A DNA stretch of 43,464 nt from an uncultured Clostridia bacterium (GTDB lineage: Bacteria; Bacillota_A; Clostridia; Christensenellales; Aristaeellaceae): positions 1 to 43,464 of the forward strand of contig CAKUDW010000002.1 in assembly GCA_934645275.1 (NCBI GenBank), in the 5' to 3' direction. Each line of letters begins with the position of its first letter. Positions within the stretch are counted from its first letter, which is position 1. Under the pieces are notes generated by a model. It saw only the letters and a list, made by a program, of their open reading frames with translations, was not told the origin of the DNA and searched no databases. Shown here piece after piece: positions 16,781 through 24,196 of the stretch. A program made the position numbers and the translations under genes.

Positions 16781-16892
16781 GGCGCGTCAACGGCACCGTC
16801 TGGCGTGGACGGGGCTGGTCGCGCTTTTTGAAAGCGGTAGCAGAGGCGTCGGCAATTCATAAGGAATATCATACTCAGGAGATTAGACATAG

Positions 16893-18203
16893 ATGCCCAG
16901 CAGAGAAAAGAGAGCGCAGCGGCGGCGCGGTTCCGGCGTGCTGCCCGCGTTGGTGATACTTACGGCCTTTGTGGCGATGGCCATCGCTGTGCTGCTGTTC
17001 AACAGCAATCTCGCCGGCGAAAGCGGCAATGACGGCAACCTGCCCTACGCTTATCCGGAAAATCCGAGCTTTGTGGATCAGAACGCGGCCACGCGCGCGC
17101 CGCTGGTACTGGGCGCGGACATTGAAAACATGACGCCCGAACCCACCGCCACGCCGGAACCCACACTCACGCCTGCGCCCGAGCAGAGTGCGGAGCCCGA
17201 CGCGCAGGTTGCAGCGGATGCCGCCAGCGTGCCGAATCGCTTCTTTGCCACGCCAATGCCCGGCGATTACTTTCTGCCCATCATGAATCGGGCCGAGCGT
17301 ACGCCGGACGACGAAATGATGATTGCGCTGACGATTGACGATTGCAGCAAGGCCGACGTACTCAGCCGCATCATTGAGATTGCCGATGTATACAGCGCGA
17401 AGCTGACGCTGTTTCCCACCGGCGACGCGCTGATGACTCCGGGCATGACCGAGGGTTTCAGAACTTGCGTTACCCGCCTGGGCTACGAGATTGAAAACCG
17501 GAATTACGGCAAGAAGGCCGAATATGCGCTTTCGAGCGGCGAACTGGCCATACAGATGTGGAAGCAGAATATCGCTACCAGCTATGCCATGGGCCGCGAT
17601 TATCATCAGAGCTACTACCGTCCCAGCAGCGTGGAAGCCGTATACGACCAGCGCACTCACTTTTTCGCGCGCAAGCTGGGCTTTACCGGCATCGTCGGCT
17701 ACACCTATTCCTATAATGGCAACACGGTCGAATCGCTGGTGGGAACGCTCAGGAGCGGCAATATTTATCAGTTCGACATGACGCAGAAGTCGTTGCAGGT
17801 GTTCGAGGGCTTCATTGCCGAGGCCAGCAAAAAGGGCTATCGCCTGGTAACGATCAACGAGCTTTTCGGCATGGAAGCGAATCAGTTGGACAGCTCGCTG
17901 ACCATTGACACGCAGGAGTTGCCCACGATGGACGACTATCAGGCCAGCTACTATGATTTGAAGCTCGGCTACCGCACGAATTCAGTGATTGCGCTGCAAA
18001 AGCGCTTGATTGAGCTGGGCTATCTGCGCACCTTCAAAAACGAGGCGGGCGAGCGCGTGAACGCTACGGCCGACGGCATGTACGGTGCGAGTACCAGCGT
18101 AGCTGTGAGCGAATTTCAGGCGAAGGTGGGCGTTCCTGCTACCGGCAACGCCGATGTGGAGACGCAGCGGCGGCTCTTTGTCGAGGATGCGCCGCGCAAG
18201 TAG
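16893..18203 (+). CDS. Membrane-anchored NodB-like pseudo-deacetylase with peptidoglycan-binding domain
   Basis: 436 residues: basic N-terminus, one TM segment (about 17-37), a Thr/Pro/Glu linker with TPEPTATPEP (81-90), a polysaccharide-deacetylase-like domain (about 140-330) and a C-terminal PG_binding_1 domain (about 350-430). The catalytic Asp pair is present in LTIDD (146-150). The zinc-binding motif normally GHEIGNHT reads GYEIENRN (197-204), so both histidines are lost. The RPSS segment matches the family's RPP loop. It probably binds cell-wall polymer without deacetylating it. CAGGAGAT precedes the ATG. It is the first gene rightward of the origin. Confidence 0.75.
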   Translation: MPSREKRAQRRRGSGVLPALVILTAFVAMAIAVLLFNSNLAGESGNDGNLPYAYPENPSFVDQNAATRAPLVLGADIENMTPEPTATPEPTLTPAPEQSAEPDAQVAADAASVPNRFFATPMPGDYFLPIMNRAERTPDDEMMIALTIDDCSKADVLSRIIEIADVYSAKLTLFPTGDALMTPGMTEGFRTCVTRLGYEIENRNYGKKAEYALSSGELAIQMWKQNIATSYAMGRDYHQSYYRPSSVEAVYDQRTHFFARKLGFTGIVGYTYSYNGNTVESLVGTLRSGNIYQFDMTQKSLQVFEGFIAEASKKGYRLVTINELFGMEANQLDSSLTIDTQELPTMDDYQASYYDLKLGYRTNSVIALQKRLIELGYLRTFKNEAGERVNATADGMYGASTSVAVSEFQAKVGVPATGNADVETQRRLFVEDAPRK

Positions 18204-18229
18204 GATTCCATATTTTCAATTCAGAAATA

Positions 18230-18266
18230 AGAGCGTCCGATGAACCGGCGGGTTCTCGGGCGTTCT
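18230..18266 (+). terminator. Long imperfect hairpin without U-run
   Basis: AGAGCGTCCGATGAACC (18230-18246) pairs with GGTTCTCGGGCGTTCT (18251-18266) with few mismatches and a GGCG loop. It lies between the deacetylase-like gene and the GNAT-deaminase gene. No T-tract follows, so it may be a weak terminator or an mRNA-stability element. Confidence 0.4.
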
Positions 18267-18289
18267 GAGTTCTAATGGGAGGAAATGCC

Positions 18290-19264
18290 ATGGATATGCA
18301 AAATATTGCGCTGCGCCGGATTACGGCGGCGGATGACGGCGAAATTGCGGCGATTATTCGCGCGAGCCTGGAAAGCTACGGCCTCAACATGCCCGGTACG
18401 GCGTATTTTGATCCCGAACTCGATCATTTGAGCGCCTATTATTGCGCGGCCCCGGACAGGCGCGCCTACTTCATTGCCGAAGTGGACGGCCGTGTGCTTG
18501 GTGGCGCAGGACTTGCAGAATTTACTGGCATAGCTGGCTGTGCGGAGTTGCAGAAGCTTTATCTGGCAGACGCGGTCAGGGGCATGGGACTTGGGCGGCG
18601 GCTGATGCAGGCTGTGGAAGAGGAAGCGCGGCGGCTGGGTTACGATAAGATACATCTTGAAACGCATTCGGCACTCAAAGCTGCGATAGGCCTGTATGAA
18701 AAGCTGGGCTTTGAGAAGATCGACCGTCCCGCCTGCGTCAAGCACGGCACGATGGATTGCTTTTATATGAAGAATATATGGGAAAATGCGGATGAAGCGG
18801 CGCTGGATGAGCGCTTTATGCGGATGGCGATCGAGCTTTCAAAGGCTGCTGTCGAACACGGAAACGAGCCCTTCGGTGCGGTGTTGGTGAGAGATGGAAA
18901 GATCGCGTTCACCAATGAAAATCAAATTCGTACGCGGCACGATCCGACCTTTCACGGCGAAGCTGGGCTGATTCGCGAATTTTGCGGAAAGACGGGCGTT
19001 ACCGACCTGAGCCAGTACACGATGTATTCCAGCTGCGAACCCTGCTTCATGTGCAGCGGTGCGATGGTGTGGGCCAGGTTGGGCCGCCTGGTTTACGCCG
19101 CAAGCAACATGGATTTGGAGCGTATCTTTGGTGAAACGGGCTGTGAATGCGCCCAGCTGGTCTTTGAGCATTCCTCGTGGAAGCCGAAAGTTACCGCAGG
19201 CGTGCTGCGCGAAGAGAGCCTTGAGGTGCTTCAGAATTACTTTGGCAGCCGCACAGGCAAATAG
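18290..19264 (+). CDS. GNAT acetyltransferase - nucleoside deaminase fusion
   Basis: 324 residues in two enzyme domains. The N-terminal GNAT acetyltransferase (about 1-160) has the acetyl-CoA loop typical of the family (RGMGLGRRLM) and the C-terminal LYEKLGFEKI strand. The C-terminal cytidine/guanine-deaminase-like zinc domain (about 165-324) has HGE in FHGEAGLI and the PCxxC-type motif SSCEPCFMCSGAMVWA. Together these would supply the zinc ligands His and two Cys plus the catalytic Glu. The start is ATG 18290, with GGGAGGAA 6 nt upstream. Substrates of both halves are unknown. Repeat copy B begins 10 nt after the stop. Confidence 0.85.
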   Translation: MDMQNIALRRITAADDGEIAAIIRASLESYGLNMPGTAYFDPELDHLSAYYCAAPDRRAYFIAEVDGRVLGGAGLAEFTGIAGCAELQKLYLADAVRGMGLGRRLMQAVEEEARRLGYDKIHLETHSALKAAIGLYEKLGFEKIDRPACVKHGTMDCFYMKNIWENADEAALDERFMRMAIELSKAAVEHGNEPFGAVLVRDGKIAFTNENQIRTRHDPTFHGEAGLIREFCGKTGVTDLSQYTMYSSCEPCFMCSGAMVWARLGRLVYAASNMDLERIFGETGCECAQLVFEHSSWKPKVTAGVLREESLEVLQNYFGSRTGK

Positions 19265-19274
19265 CATAAACAGG

Positions 19275-19514
19275 TTTTGACAAGCCTGTGGACGGGGAAG
19301 CAAGCTCCCCCGCCACTGCCACTCTCACCAGTTTTTGCTAAAATCCTTCAGATTTCCGGGTGCAAAAACTGCAAGGAAACGACTTTTACTCTGGAAAATG
19401 GAATTTTCCGCCACAAAAATCGCCCGCGCCTACCGTACACGCCGCTGGGCACGACTGAAAGTTCGAGAGGGCTTTGGCCCTCTCGAGTTCTCCTGTTTTT
19501 TTCGACAGACTGAA
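19275..19514 (+). repeat. Copy B of the ~240-bp structured element (3' end of the GNAT-deaminase unit)
   Basis: Inverted relative to copy A at 10257-10497 and about 92-93% identical by hand alignment. It follows the upstream stop codon by 10 nt and runs in the sense direction. The terminal hairpin is perfect here (TCGAGAGGGC, TTTG, GCCCTCTCGA) and is followed by a T-rich tract ending GTTTTTTC. The nested CAGTTTTTGC/GCAAAAACTG hairpin is identical to copy A. The second hairpin has one mismatch (CGACTTTT). A separate strong terminator (19515-19553) abuts the end. Confidence 0.85.
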
Positions 19515-19553
19515 CGGAGCGTTTCTGGATTTTTCAGAGACGCTCCGTTTTTT
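19515..19553 (+). terminator. Rho-independent terminator after copy B
   Basis: CGGAGCGTTTCTG (19515-19527), loop GATTTTT, CAGAGACGCTCCG (19535-19547), then TTTTTT. This is a 13-bp stem with one wobble pair. Confidence 0.85.
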
Positions 19554-19562
19554 AAAATGCAA

Positions 19563-19618
19563 GGATTCGCAAAACCAGCGTTTTGCGGGTCGGCGGATTC
19601 TGAAGGAATACGCCGATA
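19563..19618 (-). repeat. CGCAAAAC hairpin repeat copy
   Basis: On the minus strand it reads TATCGGCGTATTCC, a 10-nt variable part, CCGCCGACCCGCAAAACG and then GTTTTGCGAATCC. It aligns over 56 bp with 27373-27429. Confidence 0.6.
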
Positions 19619-19622
19619 AGTC

Positions 19623-20492
19623 TTAGTGCTTGACCGTATTTCTGGACAGGCCCTTGATTTGCGAAACCACCCAGTCGTAGCTCGTGTTTTCAATGGCGGT
19701 GCCGCAATAGGGGCACTTTGCGGATTTATTCACGTCTACAGGCGCGCCGCAATTCGGGCAGTTCACGCTGGTCTTACCGCCTGCGCTGCCGCTGCGCTCC
19801 AGCGTCCATTCATATTGCATGTAGATTTCATCGTTTCGGTCGCCGCGCACCAGCTTGCCGGAGGCGTCCGTCAGGTAATTCACGAAGCGTGCGTTTACAT
19901 GGGCAAACACGCGGTCGGGCGCGCCGTTTTCAGCGGGCTTGCAGCCCAGCAGCGTCACATCCAGCACGCTGATGTGCTCCATGTGGCTGGTGATTCCCTT
20001 GTCAATAAAGTCGCGCTTGAGCTGCGCAGAGGTCTGCGCGTACAGCGGCGCGCTGAGCAGCGGTTCGACCGGTGAAAGGTCACGCGCGGCCCAGGCCTCC
20101 TGAAGCCGGATGTACATATTGGAAATCTGTGCGCACAGCTCGTCCTGGTTGAGCTCGGCCAGCGCGCTCAACGGCCGCATGCTGTTCACCGGCGTAGGCG
20201 AAGCGCCGCCGGCTTTCTTCTTGGATTTGGAGCGTACGCCGCCAATCAGCGCGATCAGCAATATGCTGCCCACTGTGAATACGACGATGTAGAAATCCCC
20301 TCCGGAATCGCCGGAGCCATAGTAGCCGGAATCGCTCCACGAGTCGCTATCCCAGCTTGAATCGTAGCCTGAGTCGTAATCGCTGTCGCCATAATCAGAA
20401 TCGCCGGAATGATCGCCGAAGTCGGCGTGGCCGGGAAACAGCGCTATCAGGCACATCAGCGCAACCAGCAGGCACAGAAGCTTCTTTTTCAT
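19623..20492 (-). CDS. Secreted or membrane Tim44-like protein with C-terminal zinc ribbon
   Basis: 289 residues: a signal peptide or signal anchor (MKKKLLCLLVALMCLIALF), an Asp/Ser/Gly/Tyr-rich low-complexity stretch (about 25-65), a TM segment (VVFTVGSILLIALIGGV), a Tim44-like domain (about 100-240) and a zinc ribbon CPNCG...CPYCG near residues 245-265. Tim44-like proteins of this kind with 'GG/DS'-rich N-termini are widespread in Clostridia and of unknown function. I chose ATG 20492, which has GAAAGGA at good distance; an ATG at 20504 sits directly on that RBS. It follows the VanY gene closely and is probably co-transcribed with it. Confidence 0.7.
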   Translation of the reverse strand: MKKKLLCLLVALMCLIALFPGHADFGDHSGDSDYGDSDYDSGYDSSWDSDSWSDSGYYGSGDSGGDFYIVVFTVGSILLIALIGGVRSKSKKKAGGASPTPVNSMRPLSALAELNQDELCAQISNMYIRLQEAWAARDLSPVEPLLSAPLYAQTSAQLKRDFIDKGITSHMEHISVLDVTLLGCKPAENGAPDRVFAHVNARFVNYLTDASGKLVRGDRNDEIYMQYEWTLERSGSAGGKTSVNCPNCGAPVDVNKSAKCPYCGTAIENTSYDWVVSQIKGLSRNTVKH

Positions 20493-20516
20493 GGAAAAAT
20501 TCATCCTTTCTCTTTA

Positions 20517-21218
20517 TCAGCGGCCGTATTTTTTCAAAAAGCTTTCGAGCGTCAGGTTTTCATTGCGAATGCGCGTGGCAGCCTCTACGCCCACATAGCG
20601 ATAGTGCCATGGCTCGTAGGCAATACCGGTTTCATCGGCCTTGTTGGCCGGATAGCGCTGGATAAAGCCGTATTCGTGAGCGTGCAGGCTCAGCCAGGCG
20701 TATTGCGGCGTGCTTTCAAAGCCGTCGGAGGTCTCCGTGGTCACGTCGAAGGCTAGACCTGTCTGGTGCTCGCTCGCGCCCGCCTCCTGCGCCTTGCCGG
20801 GTTCGGACTGAGCGTACACTTCCTGCTGGCGCTGATAATCGCGGTAGCCGGAGGTCACGATGAAGCCGTTCACGTTTTCGGCCTCGGCCGCGGCGAACAT
20901 GCGCTCCATTGGCTCATAGCATTCTCTGGCCAGATAGATGTTGGAATTGGCCAGCCGGAAGGAATGACGCTGCTGGTAGAGGTTCACCAACCCCTCGGGT
21001 ACGTAATCCGCCGAGAGTCGATGCTCTGAATTCACCAGCAGGATATCGCCCTTATATTTGGTGGAACCTACGCCCATGCGCCAGCCCATAAAGAACGACA
21101 GTCCCAGCGCCGCGCACAGCGCGATACAGACGAGAACCGTCTGTCGCCGCGTAAATCGCAGCGCATAGCGCGTTTTCTTTCTGTTTGAAACAGCCCTCTG
21201 CTGCGTCTCATTTCGCAT
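20517..21218 (-). CDS. VanY-type D-alanyl-D-alanine carboxypeptidase
   Basis: This zinc peptidase trims the terminal D-Ala from peptidoglycan stem peptides. 233 residues: cytoplasmic basic N-terminus, one TM anchor (about 25-48), and the extracellular MEROPS M15B domain. That domain has SGYRDYQRQQ, the zinc motif SEHQTGLAFD (His and Asp ligands) and EPWHYRYVG (catalytic Glu and His). The start is ATG 21218 preceded by GGGAG; an ATG at 21245 lacks an RBS. No vancomycin-resistance genes are nearby, so a housekeeping wall role is more likely than resistance. Confidence 0.92.
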   Translation of the reverse strand: MRNETQQRAVSNRKKTRYALRFTRRQTVLVCIALCAALGLSFFMGWRMGVGSTKYKGDILLVNSEHRLSADYVPEGLVNLYQQRHSFRLANSNIYLARECYEPMERMFAAAEAENVNGFIVTSGYRDYQRQQEVYAQSEPGKAQEAGASEHQTGLAFDVTTETSDGFESTPQYAWLSLHAHEYGFIQRYPANKADETGIAYEPWHYRYVGVEAATRIRNENLTLESFLKKYGR

Positions 21219-21317
21219 GAAAGCTTCATCTCCCGTATATCGCAAAGAATATTCTATTTAATTAGACGCTGTCAGGCGCGAAAATGCCGAAGCACGCGAA
21301 GTTTTAACGATTCACGC

Positions 21318-22331
21318 CTATGCCCGCCGCATCAGCGCCGGGCGCAGGTTTGCGGCCACGGCGGCGACACATAGCGCGCAGATTGCCACGGTGCGCCAGT
21401 TTCCGGGCAAAAGCGCAGTTTCAAGCAGCAGCTCCGCGGCGATCAGTGCGATTGCGCCCGCATACGGGCGCGGTGCGGGCGCGGCAAACACGGCGAGAGA
21501 ACAGATCAGCGCCAGCAGCAGCGCGCGCGCATAGGTGGCGGCCTGCGGAAGTATTGCCGCAGCGGCGACGCTCACGGCGCAGGCCAGCATTATCATCAGA
21601 TTGAATGCGCGACCCTCGTTTTGCGTGCGGCGGCAGGGCGTGCGCGCCAGTCGCCAGAGCGTCAGCCCGGCCAGCGCGGGCAATAGGCTGAATTCATTGG
21701 GGCAAAAGCGCGTCAGCGCCGCACAGAGGGCCGGATACAGCAGGCTCTGCACCGCTGCACGCGGGAAAAAGCCCAGATTGCGCGGCAGCAACGATATGCG
21801 CGCGAGCGGAGCTACCGTCAGCGACACCGCCGCCGCAATCAGCGCGCCCAGCGCCGCGCCTGCCGCCGTATAGAAGCCGGGCAGGTTCAGCGGCGCTTCG
21901 GTGCGCGCGTCCAACGCCAGGCCCGCCGCCAGCAACAGCGCCGATACGGCGGCGCTCATCGGCCCGTCCTCGCGCCGCCCGAGCGCATAGCTACGTTCTT
22001 CGAACAAATGTTCGATATTGATACATATACCCGCAACCAGCGCGCCGCACAGCGCGTCAATTTTGTTCAGGTACGCGCACAGCGCACAGCAAACTGCGCC
22101 TGCAAGCAGTATCATCACGAGTCCGCCGAAGAAGCGGCCGTCCACGCGCCGCCGTCCGGGTTCGCGCGCCGCTGCATTGCGAAATGCTTCCGCCGCACAG
22201 CCGGAAAGCAGCGCCACGCTGAAATAGCACAGCATCAGCCGCAATGCCAGAACGGGTGAAAATGCACCGCCAAGCAGGGCTGCCAGTGGAAACAGTGCGG
22301 CCGCGGGCCGCACCAGCCATCGCTTCATCAT
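21318..22331 (-). CDS. Polytopic membrane protein of unknown function
   Basis: 337 residues, very hydrophobic and Ala/Leu-rich, with about ten predicted TM segments and short loops. One cytoplasmic loop holds a basic stretch (REPGRRRVDGRFF). A conserved-looking polar segment NIEHLFEERSYALGR lies near residue 105. I do not recognise the family. GAGAGGAT precedes ATG-ATG. It is between VanY and a WalJ-like hydrolase on the same strand, with gaps of about 72 and 18 bp. A transport or envelope role is possible but not shown. Confidence 0.7.
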   Translation of the reverse strand: MMKRWLVRPAAALFPLAALLGGAFSPVLALRLMLCYFSVALLSGCAAEAFRNAAAREPGRRRVDGRFFGGLVMILLAGAVCCALCAYLNKIDALCGALVAGICINIEHLFEERSYALGRREDGPMSAAVSALLLAAGLALDARTEAPLNLPGFYTAAGAALGALIAAAVSLTVAPLARISLLPRNLGFFPRAAVQSLLYPALCAALTRFCPNEFSLLPALAGLTLWRLARTPCRRTQNEGRAFNLMIMLACAVSVAAAAILPQAATYARALLLALICSLAVFAAPAPRPYAGAIALIAAELLLETALLPGNWRTVAICALCVAAVAANLRPALMRRA

Positions 22332-22349
22332 ATATTCATATCCTCTCTG

Positions 22350-23165
22350 TCAGACCAGCATGCAGCTCAGTGCGAACATGCCGGTTGTGCCGTCGCGCAG
22401 AGCCACGTCCAGCCGCACATCTTCGCCCGGGCGAATTCCGGCATTCAGCAGCGCCGCTTCCGTGCAACGGCGCGCGAGCTCCGGAAAGTTGTTTTCCTTG
22501 CTAAGGTGTCCCAGAATGATGTGGCGCGCGCCGGATTTCACCAGCTCGACCGCGCACTTTCCAGCGTCATCATTGCAGAGATGGCCGTGCGTGGAAGCGA
22601 TGCGGCGCTTGAGCTCGTAGGGATAGCTGCCCGCCTGGAGCATGTCCGGGTCGTAGTTCGATTCCAGCAGAACGGCGTCCGCGCCGCGCACGCTGTTCAT
22701 CCAGCCCTTTTTGGGGCAACCGAGGTCGGTGGCCACCGCGAAGCGCGCGCCGCCCGCTTCGAAACAGAGGCCAACAGGTTCGTTCGCATCGTGCGGCGTG
22801 GCGAAGGGCGCAATGTTCATATCCCCAAGGTAGAAATCCTGTCCGGCTTCCATGATGCAGCGGAAGCGATCCTCGATTGCGCCCACCTTATCCTGCATGC
22901 CGATCCAGGTACCGCGCGTGGCGTACACGGGAATGTGCAGCTTGCGCGAAAGTATGCCCACGCCGCGGATGTGGTCCACATGTTCGTGGGTGGTCAAAAT
23001 TGCGGTGAGCGTTTCGGGCGCAACGCCGATGCGCTTCAATTCCGCTATGACGCGCGCGCCGGAAAGCCCCGCGTCCACCAGCAGGTGCGTATTGCCGCAG
23101 CCCACATACACGGCATTTCCGCTTGAACCGCTGAATAGCGGCGAAAATCTGAGTTCCTGAGCCAA
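22350..23165 (-). CDS. MBL-fold metallo-hydrolase, WalJ/YycJ-like
   Basis: A metallo-beta-lactamase-fold protein of 271 residues. It begins with the YycJ signature strand LRFSPLFSGSSGN, then THEHVDH (HxHxDH metal motif), a later His in TPHDA, and the C-terminal LGHLSKENN. WalJ/YycJ proteins are thought to be nucleases or accessory to WalRK cell-wall control; no walRK is here. I prefer the TTG at 23165, which follows GAAGGAG and leads directly into the first strand. A GTG at 23192 overlapping the previous gene is the alternative and has no RBS. Confidence 0.88.
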   Translation of the reverse strand: MAQELRFSPLFSGSSGNAVYVGCGNTHLLVDAGLSGARVIAELKRIGVAPETLTAILTTHEHVDHIRGVGILSRKLHIPVYATRGTWIGMQDKVGAIEDRFRCIMEAGQDFYLGDMNIAPFATPHDANEPVGLCFEAGGARFAVATDLGCPKKGWMNSVRGADAVLLESNYDPDMLQAGSYPYELKRRIASTHGHLCNDDAGKCAVELVKSGARHIILGHLSKENNFPELARRCTEAALLNAGIRPGEDVRLDVALRDGTTGMFALSCMLV

Positions 23166-23188
23166 GTAAAACCGTTCTCCTTCGTTCC

Positions 23189-24067
23189 TCACACGCCGGT
23201 GAGGTCAAATTTCGGAATGTATTTCTCGTCTGAAGATGAAAGTTCCTGTATGAAGCCGTCGTCCAGACCAATTTCCATCAGATGGTCGGCCACGCGATCG
23301 TATTCCTCCTGCGTCAGTTGACGGCCCAGTTCATCCATGCCCGCGGCCTCGCCGAAGGGCAGATACTGCGCCATCAGGCTCACCCACGCGCCGGGAAGCT
23401 CGTTTTTGATAAAATCCAGTATTTCGATGGATTCATCCGTACAGCCGGGCAGAATGAGATGCCGTATGATCACGCCGGACTGGATCAGACCATCCGGACC
23501 TATGACCACAGGCCCGGTCTGGCGCAGCATTTCGCGCAACGCGGGTGCAGCATAATCAAAATAATCGGCCGCGTGTGAATACTTCCGCGCAGATCCGGCG
23601 CGCATGTACTTCAAATCCGGCAGGTACACCTGCACGCGTCCCTCAAAGCGTCTGAGCGTTTCCATCTTTTCGTAGCCGCCGCTGTTCCACACCACGGGCA
23701 CTGGCAGACCGCCTTCCAGTGAATTGTATATAGCGCTGGCAAAATGCGTGGGATTGACCAGATTGATGTTGTGTACGCCCTGCGCGATGAGCTCAAAGTA
23801 TATCTCGCGCAGCCGCGCGACGCTGACGATTTTGCCATAGCCGCTGTGCGAAAGCTCGAAATTCTGGCAGAAGCAGCATTTCAGGCTGCATCCTGAAAAA
23901 AACACCGCGCCCGAGCCGCGTTCGCCGGAAATGACCGGCTCTTCATCAAAATGTGGCGCCGCACGGGCAATTTTCGGTTCTGCACCCATACCGCAGACGC
24001 CCGTGCCCGTCTCGCTACGCACGGCGGCACAGTTGCGCGGGCACAGCGTGCAGATAAATTCCTTCAT
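23189..24067 (-). CDS. Radical SAM protein, PflX/PflA-like (COG1313 type)
   Basis: 292 residues with an N-terminal cysteine-rich segment (ICTLCPRNC, then TGVCGMG). The radical-SAM cluster motif is CSLKCCFC, i.e. Cx3Cx2C. The later GPDGLIQSGVIIRHLILPG stretch is typical of PflX proteins. These resemble pyruvate-formate-lyase activating enzymes, but their target is unknown. The start is ATG 24067, with GAGAAAGG 9 nt upstream; an ATG at 24136 would start inside a parS site. No glycyl-radical enzyme gene is in the window. Confidence 0.85.
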   Translation of the reverse strand: MKEFICTLCPRNCAAVRSETGTGVCGMGAEPKIARAAPHFDEEPVISGERGSGAVFFSGCSLKCCFCQNFELSHSGYGKIVSVARLREIYFELIAQGVHNINLVNPTHFASAIYNSLEGGLPVPVVWNSGGYEKMETLRRFEGRVQVYLPDLKYMRAGSARKYSHAADYFDYAAPALREMLRQTGPVVIGPDGLIQSGVIIRHLILPGCTDESIEILDFIKNELPGAWVSLMAQYLPFGEAAGMDELGRQLTQEEYDRVADHLMEIGLDDGFIQELSSSDEKYIPKFDLTGV

Positions 24068-24093
24068 ATATAATAGCCTTTCTCGCATTAAAT

Positions 24094-24109
24094 TGTTCCA
24101 CGTGAAACA
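24094..24109. promoter_or_regulatory. parS site 1 (ParB/Spo0J binding)
   Basis: TGTTCCACGTGAAACA matches the bacterial parS 16-mer with one asymmetric position. It lies just upstream of the radical SAM gene, about 8-9 kb from the DnaA boxes. Confidence 0.92.
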
Positions 24110-24135
24110 TCGGCGCGCTTCGACGCATTTCACCA

Positions 24136-24151
24136 TGTTTCACGTGGAACA
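24136..24151. promoter_or_regulatory. parS site 2
   Basis: TGTTTCACGTGGAACA, 42 bp from site 1 start to start. Confidence 0.92.
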
Positions 24152-24175
24152 ATGAAAACATCATCGAAACAAGAT

Positions 24176-24191
24176 TGTTTCACGTGAAACA
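24176..24191. promoter_or_regulatory. parS site 3
   Basis: TGTTTCACGTGAAACA, the perfect palindrome, 40 bp from site 2 and just past the stop of the metallophosphoesterase gene. Confidence 0.95.
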
Positions 24192-24196
24192 TGCCG

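Larger units (their letters stand above)
16288..16892. other. Intergenic origin region upstream of dnaA (oriC part 1)
   Basis: This 605-bp non-coding stretch separates leftward dnaA from rightward genes. It holds four perfect DnaA boxes, the predicted dnaA promoter at 16530-16558, a rightward promoter at 16701-16729 and a CGCAAAAC-type hairpin repeat at 16745-16780. Together with the boxes between dnaA and dnaN it forms a bipartite origin. I saw no gene in it. Confidence 0.85.

Noticed and set aside
20517..21218. Vancomycin-resistance cluster suggested by VanY
   Set aside because: No vanHAX or vanRS next to it; VanY-type carboxypeptidases are common housekeeping enzymes.
23166..23192. GTG start at 23192 for the WalJ-like gene
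   Set aside because: It overlaps the preceding stop without a ribosome binding site; the TTG at 23165 follows GAAGGAG and begins at the conserved first strand.
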